Source: Candidatus Zixiibacteriota bacterium (lineage in GTDB: Bacteria > Zixibacteria > MSB-5A5 > GN15 > FEB-12). From it: a stretch of 64,000 nt of DNA. The position numbers were made by a program, and so were the translations under genes. The notes beneath the pieces were generated by a model. That model had not been told where the DNA came from and did not search any database. It worked only from the letters and a program-made list of their open reading frames with translations. Position 1 is the first letter of the stretch, and the number at the start of each line of letters is the position of its first letter. Shown here piece after piece: positions 42,170 through 51,145 of this stretch. Location: assembly GCA_040753875.1 (NCBI GenBank), contig JBFMDV010000002.1, forward strand, positions 55,552-119,551. Direction: 5' to 3'.

Positions 42170-43099
42170 ATGGAAAATCGAGTAGAACGCTCCAATATCC
42201 AGTCCGAAACGACTGTCGCTCTTCGCCAGGATCAATACCTGTACGGGTCGGCGTCAGGCATATCGATCCCCAGGCCGCTGAGCGTACCGGTCCCGCCGAG
42301 TGGCCTGGTTGACCAGCTTCGATTTCTGGCAGGCGAGGTATACGGAATCTTGTTTGTACTCGTATCAACAGCGTATATTTTTGCGATGCCGACCTCGCTC
42401 ACGAGGCCGGGCCAGTTGAAGGCTATGGTAAACGGTTTCCTCAAACGGGCTTTGGACATCGTTGGCGCGGCCACGGGCATTATCCTTTGCTTTCCGATCT
42501 GGTTGGTTATCCCCGTTCTCATTAAGCTCGATTCACCCGGTCCGGTGTTCTACACGCAGGCCCGGGTTGGCGTCAACCGCCGCCGTCGTGACCGCCGTGC
42601 CTGGCAGAAGGCCGGTGTGGACAACCGTCGCGACGCCGATCGGCGCAGTGAAGATTACATGGGGAAGCCTTTCCAGGTGATCAAATTCCGTACCATGGTA
42701 CAGGATGCGGAATCCAAGTCCGGACCGGTATGGGCCCGCAAGAACGACCCGCGCATTACCCGGCTTGGGCTTCTCATGCGGCGGACCCGTCTGGATGAGG
42801 TGCCCCAGTTCATCAATATTCTCATGGGAGACATGTCGCTGGTCGGTCCCCGTCCGGAGCGCCCGCATTTCGTGCGTGACCTGTCAACACGCGTCACCAA
42901 TTATACCGAGCGGCTCGATGTCCGCCCGGGGCTCACCGGTCTGGCCCAGGTTGAGAACGGCTACGACCTGTCGGTAGACTCCGTACAGCAGAAGGTCCGG
43001 TTCGACCTGGAGTATATCCGAACGTGGTCAATCTGGTCCGATGTCAAGATCCTGGCGCGGACTGTCGTTGTTGTTGTCACTGGGAAGGGTGCCTGCTGA
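42170..43099 (+). CDS. Bacterial sugar transferase (undecaprenyl-phosphate phosphoglycosyltransferase)
   Basis: A 309-residue membrane enzyme of the PF02397 family, which starts polysaccharide or glycan synthesis by moving a sugar-phosphate to undecaprenyl phosphate. It has a soluble lead, a hydrophobic stretch at about 50-70, the re-entrant helix region FLKRALDIVGAATGIILCFP, then PGPVFYTQARVG, KFRTMVQDAE, RRTRLDEVPQFINILMGDMS and GPRPERPHF. Between residues about 136 and 163 lies an arginine-rich insert (NRRRRDRRAWQKAGVDNRRD) where most members have a few residues. It stands alone, with a terminator behind it. Confidence 0.92.
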   Translation: MENRVERSNIQSETTVALRQDQYLYGSASGISIPRPLSVPVPPSGLVDQLRFLAGEVYGILFVLVSTAYIFAMPTSLTRPGQLKAMVNGFLKRALDIVGAATGIILCFPIWLVIPVLIKLDSPGPVFYTQARVGVNRRRRDRRAWQKAGVDNRRDADRRSEDYMGKPFQVIKFRTMVQDAESKSGPVWARKNDPRITRLGLLMRRTRLDEVPQFINILMGDMSLVGPRPERPHFVRDLSTRVTNYTERLDVRPGLTGLAQVENGYDLSVDSVQQKVRFDLEYIRTWSIWSDVKILARTVVVVVTGKGAC

Positions 43100-43123
43100 A
43101 AGGGGAGCGAACGCCCCTGACGG

Positions 43124-43148
43124 CCGCGCGGAGGCGCGGTTTTTTTTT
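43124..43148 (+). terminator. Intrinsic terminator after the sugar transferase
   Basis: Stem CCGCGC/GCGCGG (43124-43129 with 43134-43139), loop GGAG, followed by nine T. It lies 24 bp after the stop codon. Confidence 0.93.
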
Positions 43149-43161
43149 GGCCAAATAGTTG

Positions 43162-43190
43162 TTGTGCACCCTGAGCGCTCAGGGTATGTT
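43162..43190 (+). promoter_or_regulatory. Candidate promoter with an 18-bp perfect palindrome in its spacer
   Basis: TTGTGC (43162-43167), exactly 17 bp, then TATGTT (43185-43190). The spacer plus one base is a perfect palindrome, ACCCTGAGC/GCTCAGGGT at 43168-43185. A protein bound there would cover the promoter. It is about 47 bp before the next gene. Confidence 0.4.
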
Positions 43191-43236
43191 TTCCGATACT
43201 GAACGAACTCAACTCTTCTTGCGAGAGAGGGTTATA

Positions 43237-43974
43237 GTGTTGAAACGGATTTTGACGGCTCTCGCCATTGGGTGCCTCTTGAGTATCGCTGCGCACGGGC
43301 AGGAGGTGCCACCAGGCGGTCTTACCGTGCGATCGTCGCCTCCCGGCGCCGACGTTCTCCTCGAAGGCGAGGCTGTGGCTGCCGGTATCACTCCAACCAC
43401 CTTCCAACAGACGTTTATAGGGGATTACAAAGTCACCATCAAGAAATACCTGTACGAGAAATACAGTACGCACGTCACGCTGGATCCGGCCAAGCAGTTG
43501 GCGCTCGATGTTAACCTGTCTCCTAAGACACGAATCAAAGCGGCGGCTCGTTCGGTGTTCATCCCGGGGTGGGGTCAGCGCTATAGCGAACAGAAAGGGA
43601 AGAGTCTGCTCTTCATGTTTCTGGCCGCCGGTTCGGTGGCGGCGTATGCTATAGCCGATCATGAGTTTGACAAGGACTTCGATCTCTACGAAACGCGCAA
43701 GGCAGAATATGATTCCGCCAGGACGCACGGCGCCTCGTATCAGGAATTGCAGCAACGGTATGTGGCGTGGTCGGACGCCCAGAAAGAAGCCTACGACTCA
43801 GAGGACATCCGGCGCATCACGATAGGCACGGTCATCGGCGTGTGGGGATTGAACGTGCTCGATGCCCTTCTGTTTTTCCCGAACAACCGCGGCTCGATCA
43901 CGGTGCAGGGAATCGATATCCACCCGGATACCAAGAATCAGACTTTCGGTCTGGTTGTGTCAAAGCGATGGTGA
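43237..43974 (+). CDS. PEGA-domain plus DUF5683 envelope protein
   Basis: A 245-residue exported protein. The start is GTG 43237 or TTG 43240, both behind GAGAGAGG; it leads into a signal peptide ending AAHGQE. A PEGA-type domain follows at about 28-90 (GLTVRSSPPGADVLLEGEAV), then DUF5683 (RSVFIPGWGQRYSEQKGKSL, with two membrane segments). The combination is common in FCB bacteria and of unknown function. The 14-bp gap to the Fn3 lipoprotein gene suggests an operon. Confidence 0.85.
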   Translation: MLKRILTALAIGCLLSIAAHGQEVPPGGLTVRSSPPGADVLLEGEAVAAGITPTTFQQTFIGDYKVTIKKYLYEKYSTHVTLDPAKQLALDVNLSPKTRIKAAARSVFIPGWGQRYSEQKGKSLLFMFLAAGSVAAYAIADHEFDKDFDLYETRKAEYDSARTHGASYQELQQRYVAWSDAQKEAYDSEDIRRITIGTVIGVWGLNVLDALLFFPNNRGSITVQGIDIHPDTKNQTFGLVVSKRW

Positions 43975-43988
43975 GGAAAGGTGGTCGT

Positions 43989-45539
43989 ATGTCACGAATT
44001 ATAGTGAAACTCCTCGCCGGAACGATACTCTGCGGGGCGCTTATATATGTCGGATGCAATCGGTATCTGGAATCCTCGGAGCCGGACCAGAAGCTCCCCA
44101 ACGCACCGGTCACGCCTATCAACGTGCAGGCTCAGATCGAGAATCAGTCAGTGTCGTTGAGTTGGCAGCTGACCGACAGCAGTGGCGTGAGCCGCTTCCG
44201 CGTATACGTCGCGGACTCCACCGAGGCAAATTATATCCTTCGAGATTCCACCACGGCCTATTCGCTGATTATCGCCGGCCTCCTGGTCAATCATCGCTAT
44301 TTCTTCCGAGTCTCAACCGTCGGTGCCGGCGGCATTGAAGGGGAGCGGTCCGCGCCGGTGTCGACCCGCGTCGGACTTTTGTCCGTGACGATCAACAACG
44401 ATGATCCATACACCAACCGTCGCGATGTCTCTATCCAACTGGTGGCGCCCAGTGGTACCTCGCACGTTATTCTCTCCGAGGATCCGGATCTGACCGGAGC
44501 GAACCCTCAGTTTTTCAATACGACGGTGTCATTCACTCTCTCTGACGGTGATGCGGTCAAGACCGTGTATGGTCGATTCGTATTATCCGACGGTTCGCAG
44601 TCGGGCGCGGCTGTGTCGGATCAGATCACGCTGGACACGCGCGCCTCGATCGACTCGGTCTTTTTCGTGTCGAGCAGTACGCCGCCGTATGAAGCAGGGG
44701 ACATCATCACGTTTCGGATCGATGCCGGGGAGACCGGTGGGTCGGCGATCGTCGACGTGGCCGGAGGCCCAAGCATCACGTTATTCGACGACGGTGCCAA
44801 CGGCGACGCCTTGGCGGGTGATGGTATCTACACCGCCCGTTACACGGTGCCGACCAATGTGACGGTCAACAACGCCCAGGTGACCGGGCGATTCACTGAT
44901 GCCGCCGGTAACGTGGCGTCGCAGGCGGTTGCCGCGACGCGGATCACCATCTCCAATCCCCCGCAGCCGGTGCAGTTTACCTTGGTGGAAGCGATCTCGA
45001 GTTCACAGATCGAACTGTCGTGGGGCGCGGCCGAGGCCGGTGGATTCCAATACTACCGGCTATATCGATCGGCGACGTCCACCGTGACCAGCGCCTCGGT
45101 GCTGGTTAAGACCATCACTAACCGTCTGACGACCACCCACTCCGATACAGCTCTTGGCGCCGATGCGACCTACTATTATCGCATGTTTGTCTACAACCTT
45201 GCTGGTCAGAGGGACTCGTCGGCAGTAGCGAGCGCACGGACCCTTCCGGTGGCGCCACCGCAACCTGTAGTTCTCGCCGGCGTCTACCAATCCAGCAGCA
45301 CCTCGGCGGTGTTGACATGGACCCAGAACAATGACCGCGATTTTGCCTACTACCTCGTCTATCGCGGGACCGCCGCTGATACGCTTGTCGGGCAACTCCT
45401 GACGATCATCAATACCAGTGTCACCACGACGTATGCCGACCCGCTTCCGGACAGTACGCCGTACTATTACTGGATCGCAGTAACCGACACTGAAGGCCTG
45501 ACATCCGAATCCAACCGTGTGGTCGTGCAGCAGCAGTAG
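43989..45539 (+). CDS. Fibronectin type III repeat lipoprotein
   Basis: A 516-residue surface or periplasmic protein. The start ATG 43989 gives a signal sequence with lipobox C23 (ILCGALIYVGCN). An Fn3 domain lies at about 38-130 (VTPINVQAQIENQSVSLSWQ). A beta-sandwich with a DDGANGDALAGDGIYTARY segment is at about 220-320. Two more Fn3 domains follow (PQPVQFTLVEAISSSQIELS and PQPVVLAGVYQSSSTSAVLT). It is probably a binding or structural protein and shows no enzyme motif. Confidence 0.87.
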   Translation: MSRIIVKLLAGTILCGALIYVGCNRYLESSEPDQKLPNAPVTPINVQAQIENQSVSLSWQLTDSSGVSRFRVYVADSTEANYILRDSTTAYSLIIAGLLVNHRYFFRVSTVGAGGIEGERSAPVSTRVGLLSVTINNDDPYTNRRDVSIQLVAPSGTSHVILSEDPDLTGANPQFFNTTVSFTLSDGDAVKTVYGRFVLSDGSQSGAAVSDQITLDTRASIDSVFFVSSSTPPYEAGDIITFRIDAGETGGSAIVDVAGGPSITLFDDGANGDALAGDGIYTARYTVPTNVTVNNAQVTGRFTDAAGNVASQAVAATRITISNPPQPVQFTLVEAISSSQIELSWGAAEAGGFQYYRLYRSATSTVTSASVLVKTITNRLTTTHSDTALGADATYYYRMFVYNLAGQRDSSAVASARTLPVAPPQPVVLAGVYQSSSTSAVLTWTQNNDRDFAYYLVYRGTAADTLVGQLLTIINTSVTTTYADPLPDSTPYYYWIAVTDTEGLTSESNRVVVQQQ

Positions 45540-45557
45540 TGAGGGTGTTCCAGATTC

Positions 45558-46400
45558 ATGCCGTTGCTTAAGCACCTCAATGACTTCGTCACCCTGTTTG
45601 TAGACACCCTGAAGCAAATGGGGCGATGGCGGGTCTGGCTGGTGCTGGGCGTCTATGTGCTCATTGGCTGGCTGCTCCTGTATGTCCACTACAAGGCACT
45701 GTCACCGGTCCTGTATGGTACCGTGAAATTCTGGACCTCACTTTTCGGTGAGGAAGCTTCCAATCGGTTCTTTCATTACCCCGGACAATTCTTCTATCTC
45801 TCCTATTTCTTCGGATGGGCCAAGCTGATCATGGCTGTTGTCCTGGAAGGTTTATTTCTGGGGACGACCATTTCGCTCTTTCGAAGCGCTTTCAGTGGCG
45901 GCGAACTTCGGATAGGCGCATCATTGCGCTCGCAGGTAGCCGTATGGGTTCATTTGATAGGCGTATCTGTGATCTTCAACGCCCTGATCACCCTGGCCGG
46001 GATGCTCCTGCCCATACTGTTCGCTCCCTGGATAACCGGTTACGCCCGGCGGACACTGGCTTTCGATTTTGTGTTCATGCCGTTCGTGTTCACTGTCTTG
46101 CTGTCACTGTTCTACTTTGCCATTCCCTCGGTGGCCATTCGACGCCTGTCAATTTGGCGCGCAATTGGACGGTCGCTTCGGACTTTTGCCCGGCGTCCCT
46201 TCACCTGCTTTTTCATGTCCGGCCTGATCCTGGCAGCGCCGGTTCTTCTCGCCGCCACGGCCGATCGGGCCGACTTCATCATCTCTAAGCTGCGACCGGA
46301 GCTCATGTACTGGCTGCTTCTGGCCGGACTACTGGCGGAGATGATCGCGAATTTCTTCTGGATGGGTACGGCGGCACGGTTCATGGCCGAAGAAGAGTAG
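45558..46400 (+). CDS. Hypothetical multi-pass membrane protein
   Basis: A 280-residue inner-membrane protein with about six hydrophobic segments (VWLVLGVYVLIGWLLLYVHY; FNALITLAGMLLPILFAPWI; FVFMPFVFTVLLSLFYFAIP among them). A cytoplasmic stretch VAIRRLSIWRAIGRSLRTFA resembles those of DUF4013-type and related glycerophosphodiester-domain membrane proteins. No catalytic motif is seen. It lies 18 bp after the Fn3 lipoprotein gene. The 254 bp after it hold no gene I can support. Confidence 0.82.
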   Translation: MPLLKHLNDFVTLFVDTLKQMGRWRVWLVLGVYVLIGWLLLYVHYKALSPVLYGTVKFWTSLFGEEASNRFFHYPGQFFYLSYFFGWAKLIMAVVLEGLFLGTTISLFRSAFSGGELRIGASLRSQVAVWVHLIGVSVIFNALITLAGMLLPILFAPWITGYARRTLAFDFVFMPFVFTVLLSLFYFAIPSVAIRRLSIWRAIGRSLRTFARRPFTCFFMSGLILAAPVLLAATADRADFIISKLRPELMYWLLLAGLLAEMIANFFWMGTAARFMAEEE

Positions 46401-46654
46401 TCGCGCAATTTTCGGTCGTTCCATCACCAACTCTCCTGCACCCACAAACAATTAGACGCCGGATCGACCGCGTTTCAATCTGGCACGGGTGTCGGTTTCC
46501 GGCCAAGCTCTGCGCAAAGAGATGCGTGATTGCTGCCGTTGAGCGCAGGTCCTGGTTGGCGGCAGGCGTCGGTATCCTCTCAACGGATTTTCGCTTAAAA
46601 AACGCCCGAAACCGCCGATATATCCAGTAAACTGCATAGGGCACTTGTAAAAAG

Positions 46655-48085
46655 ATGAAGCATATACTACTGGTCGACGACGATCACGAGGTTTCGCAGT
46701 CGCTGGCGAATCTGTTCGACGCCGATAAGTTCAACTTCCAGTTTCTCGACGACGGCACCCAGGTCGGCAGCTTCCTGTCGGAGCATGCCGATGTCGACCT
46801 GGTGATGCTGGATGTCAATCTGCCGTCGCTGTCGGGTCTGGAAGTTCTCAAGCAGATCAAACAGGTCAATGACAACTTGCCCGTTATCATGATCTCCGGA
46901 TTCGTCTCCACCGAGAACGCCATCGAAGCGATGAGGGAGGGAGCTTACGAGTATCTCACGAAACCGTTTGAAATAGACAAGCTGATAACGACCGTCAACA
47001 AGGCGTGCGGCTACAGCAGCCAGCCGAAACCGGCGCTCGCTTCCGAGCGTGACGATACTGTGATCGCCGGCTTCAACGAGATCGTCGGGAAATCACCGGA
47101 GATCGTGGAGATCGCCAAGCTGATCGGACAGGTCGCCAAGACCGATGCCGCGGTGCTCATCTTTGGCGAATCGGGTACCGGCAAGGAGTTGGTGGCCCGG
47201 GCGATCCATCGCAATTCGCGGCGCAAAGACAACGCGTTCCTCTCGGTCAACTGTGCGGCGCTGCCGGAGACACTGCTTGAGTCCGAGCTGTTCGGCCACG
47301 AAAAAGGAGCCTTCACCGGCGCCTATTACAAGCGGATCGGCAAATTCGAGCAAGCGGATAGCGGCACATTGTTCCTGGATGAGATCGGCGATATGTCTAT
47401 GCTCACCCAGTCGAAGCTCCTGCGGGTGTTGCAGGAGAAACGGTTCGAGCGGGTCGGTGGCAATGAATCGATCAAGGTCGATGTACGCATTATTGCGGCT
47501 ACCAATAAGTCGCTGGTGCAGGCGATGAAAGATGGCTCCTTCCGCGTGGACCTGTTCTATCGTCTGAAGGTCGTGTCGGTCTTCATCCCGCCGCTCCGTG
47601 AACGCCGCACCGACATTCCGCTCCTGGTCGACTATTTCCTGGACAAGTTCGCGCGCCAACTCGCGACCAGCCCGCGTCAGGTCTCCAAAAAGGCAATGCA
47701 GCTACTGGCCAAAGCGCAGTGGCCCGGCAACGTGCGCGAATTGGAAAACAACATCCATACGGCGCTCGTGATGTCCAAGAATGAGCTCCTGCAGCCGGAG
47801 GATTTCCCGAGTCTTGCCGATGATTCGCCGAAAGTCGAACTTGACCTGACCACGCTGCAGGAAGATTACACCGAGACATTCAAGAAGATCGTCGATCCGA
47901 TCATGCCCAAGCTCATTTCCAATTCCTCGGGACAGATATATCATTTCCTGGAATCCGCCCTGGAGCGCGCGGTCATTTCATCGTGCCTGAAACAGTTCGA
48001 GGGGAACCAGGTGAAGACTTCCGAGACACTCGGTATCTCACGCAACACCCTCCGGGATCGCATCGCCAAGTACAATCTGTACTAA
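46655..48085 (+). CDS. Sigma-54-dependent response regulator, NtrC family
   Basis: A 476-residue activator. The receiver is residues 1-120 (ILLVDDDHEV; phospho-acceptor D53 in VMLDVNLPSLSG; KPFE). The AAA+ domain at about 145-380 has IFGESGTGKELVARAIHRNS, the sigma-54 contact loop EKGAFTGAYYKRIGKFEQAD, and a Walker B of LFLDEIGD. A Fis-type helix-turn-helix closes it (NQVKTSETLGISRNTLRDRI). No histidine kinase is adjacent. A candidate sigma-54 promoter is in the window near 61603, but no link between them is shown. Confidence 0.95.
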   Translation: MKHILLVDDDHEVSQSLANLFDADKFNFQFLDDGTQVGSFLSEHADVDLVMLDVNLPSLSGLEVLKQIKQVNDNLPVIMISGFVSTENAIEAMREGAYEYLTKPFEIDKLITTVNKACGYSSQPKPALASERDDTVIAGFNEIVGKSPEIVEIAKLIGQVAKTDAAVLIFGESGTGKELVARAIHRNSRRKDNAFLSVNCAALPETLLESELFGHEKGAFTGAYYKRIGKFEQADSGTLFLDEIGDMSMLTQSKLLRVLQEKRFERVGGNESIKVDVRIIAATNKSLVQAMKDGSFRVDLFYRLKVVSVFIPPLRERRTDIPLLVDYFLDKFARQLATSPRQVSKKAMQLLAKAQWPGNVRELENNIHTALVMSKNELLQPEDFPSLADDSPKVELDLTTLQEDYTETFKKIVDPIMPKLISNSSGQIYHFLESALERAVISSCLKQFEGNQVKTSETLGISRNTLRDRIAKYNLY

Positions 48086-48168
48086 GTCTGCGACCGTCAG
48101 CATCACATCCGTTTTTCCTGTCGCTGTTCCATCTTGCACGTCGCATCAGCACGCCTATATTGCACTAT

Positions 48169-49284
48169 ATGAGGCTATGTCATATTTCGGACAGCCACTT
48201 GGGCGCAGGGGAGAACCACGAGCGACGAGGCCGGAGCGGCCTGACACTGCGACAGGAGGATATCCTCAACAGCTTTGTCGAAGCTGTCGACCGGATCATC
48301 ACTCTCAAGCCCGACTTCTGCATCCATTCCGGCGATCTGTTTGACAAAGTGCGGCCGCTGAATCGAATCATGGCCATGGCCGGCGAGGCACTTCATAAAC
48401 TGACCGCCGAGGCCGGCATCCCGACTGTTATCATACTGGGAAATCACGACGCCCCCAAACAACCGTTTATGGGTGCGGCTATTGACGTCTACCGTCAGTT
48501 TGCCAATCTGCACATCGTGTCCGGACCCGGCATGGAGCAGGTCAGGATCGGCGATTGCGCCATCATGGCGCTGCCGCATTGTCTGACTTCCGAGATTCTC
48601 AAACGTGAGCTGCAGCGCTGCCGTCCCAATCCCGACTGCCGATACAATGTACTGGTGATGCATGGCGTGGCGGCAGGCATGTCGGAGTTTTCGATGGCCG
48701 ATCTGGGAGAACAGGAACTGCCGCTTGAGGTCATGGCGCCGTTCGATTATGTGGCGCTGGGGCATTATCACAACTTCAGGCAAGTGTCCCCTCGTGCCTG
48801 GTATGCCGGATCCACCGAGCGATTATCACAGGCGGAGCGGGAGACCGCCAAAGGTTTTGCCGAGATAACTCTCGAACCATTCAACGTGGAATTTCATGAG
48901 GTCGCTACTCGCACGATGATCGACGCCGCGCCGATCATGGCTGAGGGGAAGCGCGGGGATGAGCTGGCACAACTCCTGAAAGAGCGATTGGCCAGTGTAG
49001 ACAGCTCGGACAAGATCGTCCGAGTGAATATCGAGGGAGTTACCGCGGAGACGCTCAAGACTTTGCCGGCCGGGCTGATCGCGGAACTCAAGCAGAGATC
49101 ATTTGATCTGAATATCCACTTCCAACGCCCAAAAGAAACGCCATCAGGTCAGCCGTTTGGTCGCGCTGCGATCGGAAAGCTCGAGGCGGAGTTCGGCGAA
49201 TATCTGGCTACAGTCGACTTGGCTGGTTTTGACAAGGAGCGCTTGTTACGCAAGGCGGCTCGTTTACTCAGCGACGAGGAATAG
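48169..49284 (+). CDS. SbcD/Mre11-like DNA repair exonuclease subunit
   Basis: A 371-residue calcineurin-type phosphoesterase. Motifs run MRLCHISDSHLGAGENHERR, then HSGDLFDKVRP, VIILGNHDAPKQPF and VALGHYHNF, the five metal-binding blocks of Mre11/SbcD nucleases. The start ATG 48169 begins directly with the first motif. The C-terminal part is a capping region. An SbcC/Rad50 ATPase, the usual partner, is not next to it. It could pair with one encoded elsewhere or be a lone nuclease of the DnaseI/YhaO type. Confidence 0.88.
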   Translation: MRLCHISDSHLGAGENHERRGRSGLTLRQEDILNSFVEAVDRIITLKPDFCIHSGDLFDKVRPLNRIMAMAGEALHKLTAEAGIPTVIILGNHDAPKQPFMGAAIDVYRQFANLHIVSGPGMEQVRIGDCAIMALPHCLTSEILKRELQRCRPNPDCRYNVLVMHGVAAGMSEFSMADLGEQELPLEVMAPFDYVALGHYHNFRQVSPRAWYAGSTERLSQAERETAKGFAEITLEPFNVEFHEVATRTMIDAAPIMAEGKRGDELAQLLKERLASVDSSDKIVRVNIEGVTAETLKTLPAGLIAELKQRSFDLNIHFQRPKETPSGQPFGRAAIGKLEAEFGEYLATVDLAGFDKERLLRKAARLLSDEE

Positions 49285-49313
49285 CAGCCCGCACGGTTGT
49301 CCGCCCGACAATC

Positions 49314-49409
49314 TCACTTGCTCCGAAGAGTCCTTGTGAAGGTCACTATCACCAGGCTCAGTATGCACGCCCAGGATAGGCACAAGAAAATCCATCCACC
49401 TGCCGTCAT
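49314..49409 (-). CDS. Small membrane subunit of NSS transporter (MetS-like)
   Basis: A 31-residue gene on the minus strand, 12 bp downstream of the symporter stop. The protein is MTAGGWIFLCLSWACILSLV followed by IVTFTRTLRSK: one membrane helix with a basic end. Small single-helix proteins encoded right after NSS transporters are known, for example MetS with MetP in Corynebacterium. A GAGG sits 10 bp before the ATG. Position, hydrophobicity and the GGW(I) start support it. Translation is not proven. Confidence 0.75.
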   Translation of the reverse strand: MTAGGWIFLCLSWACILSLVIVTFTRTLRSK

Positions 49410-49421
49410 GTTGTCAAGTCC

Positions 49422-50975
49422 TCAGTAATATGTCTCTTCCTTGCGCCCTTTCCATGCATGGTATACCGCCACGCACAAGAGAGCAAATAACGCCAGGAGC
49501 ACCAGCCGTATCCCCAGCACGAACGGGAGATTTGCTTCGGGCAGGCCAACCATCGTGATCACTTTCCACCATTCCGTCACCAGCCACCAAGCGACCATCA
49601 CCAGAAGCGCGGTGGGGGTGACATACTTGATGATGTACTTGAACATCCCCGGTACTTTCATACTATGACCATGGTGAAGCTCTTCCCAGGCTTTGTCGAT
49701 TCCGAACACCCAGGCAAGTAAGACTGATTCGAAAGTTGCCCCCAGGACGATCACCACAGTCCCACCCCAGAAATCCAGGTCATCGAGTACGCCGCGATGC
49801 AAGAACCAGACGGCGGGCTGACAGAGCACGAACGCTGCCGCGCCAAAGATCTTCACCGCTTTCTGGCGGGTCCAGTTGAATTCGTCTTCCATGAACGCCA
49901 CCGCCGGCTGTGCCAGTGAGACCGATGACGTAACACCGGCAAGAAACAGCATGAGAAACCACAGGCCGCCGTAAACTGCACCTCCGGGGATTCCCGCGAA
50001 AATTTGTGGCATTGTCACAAAACCGAGATTGAACGAACCTGAAGTCGCGATGCTGGCAATATGTTGTGCGCCAAAAAAGATGAACGCTGCCGGAATCACG
50101 ATCGAGCCGCCGATAATCACCTCGGCAAATTCATTCATCGAGGCTGCCGTCAGACCAGACAGCGCCACGTCATCGGTCTTTTTCAGATAACTTGCATAGG
50201 TTAGAATCACGCCCATGCCAAGCGACAGTGTGAAGAAAATCTGTCCCGCTGCAGCCATCCAGACTTTAGGATTGCTCAGAGAAGAGAAATCCGGATTCCA
50301 GAGAAAACCCAATCCGTGGATCGAGTCCTGGTCGGGTGGGGCGCCTACCGGAGCGTCTAACGTCAACACACGGACAGCCAGGACGATCCCAAAAATCAGC
50401 AGGGCTGGTAAAGCCCAGCGGCACAGACGTTCAACCCCTCCCTTAATGCCAAAATACGTCGTGGCGATATTGAGCACGAATGTAATCAGAAAGAACACGA
50501 ACGCCGGCGCGGTGCCTGAAAACGAACCGGTGCTCCCGACCCCCTGGTACCAGTGAAGAAAATTGACATAGTCTCCGGCTGTTGCCAGATTGAGTTTTCC
50601 AGTCAATGAATAGAACGCGTAGGCCAGACACCATGATTCGATGTAGACATAGTACATGTAAATGATGAATGGCCCGACGATTCCGGCCACACCGAAGTAC
50701 TTTATGAAACGATTCTTTCTGTAAAGCGATTGGAAAATTCCCGGTGCCGATGAGTGGTTGAATCCGCCGCCGAACCGTCCGGCGGTCCACTCGACCCACA
50801 TGAGCGGGATGCCTACGACCAGCAGCGCTACAAAGTACGGGATCATGAACGCGCCGCCGCCATTCTCGGCGGCCTGGGTGGGAAACCGCAAGAAATTTCC
50901 GAGGCCGACCGCTGACCCCGCCACCGCCATGATAATGCCAAGCTTTGATCCCCAGCGCTCTCGCTCTTTTCCCAT
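49422..50975 (-). CDS. Sodium:neurotransmitter symporter family (NSS/SNF) transporter
   Basis: A 517-residue inner-membrane transporter with about twelve helices, coupling sodium entry to amino acid uptake. The family N-terminus is WGSKLGIIMAVAGSAVGLGN FLRFP (GSAVGLGNFLRFP is the sodium/substrate site of helix 1). GGGAFMIPYFVALLVVGIPL and ASYLKKTD are also typical. The substrate cannot be told; methionine, alanine, tyrosine or tryptophan are known in bacteria. It is transcribed against the flanking genes, with the 31-residue partner gene behind it. Confidence 0.95.
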   Translation of the reverse strand: MGKERERWGSKLGIIMAVAGSAVGLGNFLRFPTQAAENGGGAFMIPYFVALLVVGIPLMWVEWTAGRFGGGFNHSSAPGIFQSLYRKNRFIKYFGVAGIVGPFIIYMYYVYIESWCLAYAFYSLTGKLNLATAGDYVNFLHWYQGVGSTGSFSGTAPAFVFFLITFVLNIATTYFGIKGGVERLCRWALPALLIFGIVLAVRVLTLDAPVGAPPDQDSIHGLGFLWNPDFSSLSNPKVWMAAAGQIFFTLSLGMGVILTYASYLKKTDDVALSGLTAASMNEFAEVIIGGSIVIPAAFIFFGAQHIASIATSGSFNLGFVTMPQIFAGIPGGAVYGGLWFLMLFLAGVTSSVSLAQPAVAFMEDEFNWTRQKAVKIFGAAAFVLCQPAVWFLHRGVLDDLDFWGGTVVIVLGATFESVLLAWVFGIDKAWEELHHGHSMKVPGMFKYIIKYVTPTALLVMVAWWLVTEWWKVITMVGLPEANLPFVLGIRLVLLALFALLCVAVYHAWKGRKEETYY

Positions 50976-51074
50976 AGGCCTACCTTGTTCCGGGTTGTAT
51001 AACTCTCTTTGGACAAACCAAAAGACGATGGACCCGCTATGTCAACAAAGATAATCGAGCTGGCTATTTTTTCG

Positions 51075-51103
51075 TTGACGGCTGTTTGAGGGATAACTAC
51101 CCT
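51075..51103 (+). promoter_or_regulatory. Candidate promoter for the 51146 outer membrane protein
   Basis: TTGACG (51075-51080), 17 bp, TACCCT (51098-51103), about 43 bp before the ATG, in the divergent gap with the symporter gene. The -10 match is only partial. Confidence 0.4.
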
Positions 51104-51145
51104 ATCGGCGGTACAACGAGCTACTACGAGAAAGAGGAATCTGAA

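Noticed and set aside
46401..46654. Sigma-54 promoter before the NtrC-type gene
   Set aside because: TGGCAC occurs, but the -12 element at the required spacing is GG and not GC or GT, so the match is not supported.
48169..49284. sbcCD operon
   Set aside because: No SbcC/Rad50-type ATPase lies beside the nuclease; the next gene is an oppositely oriented transporter.
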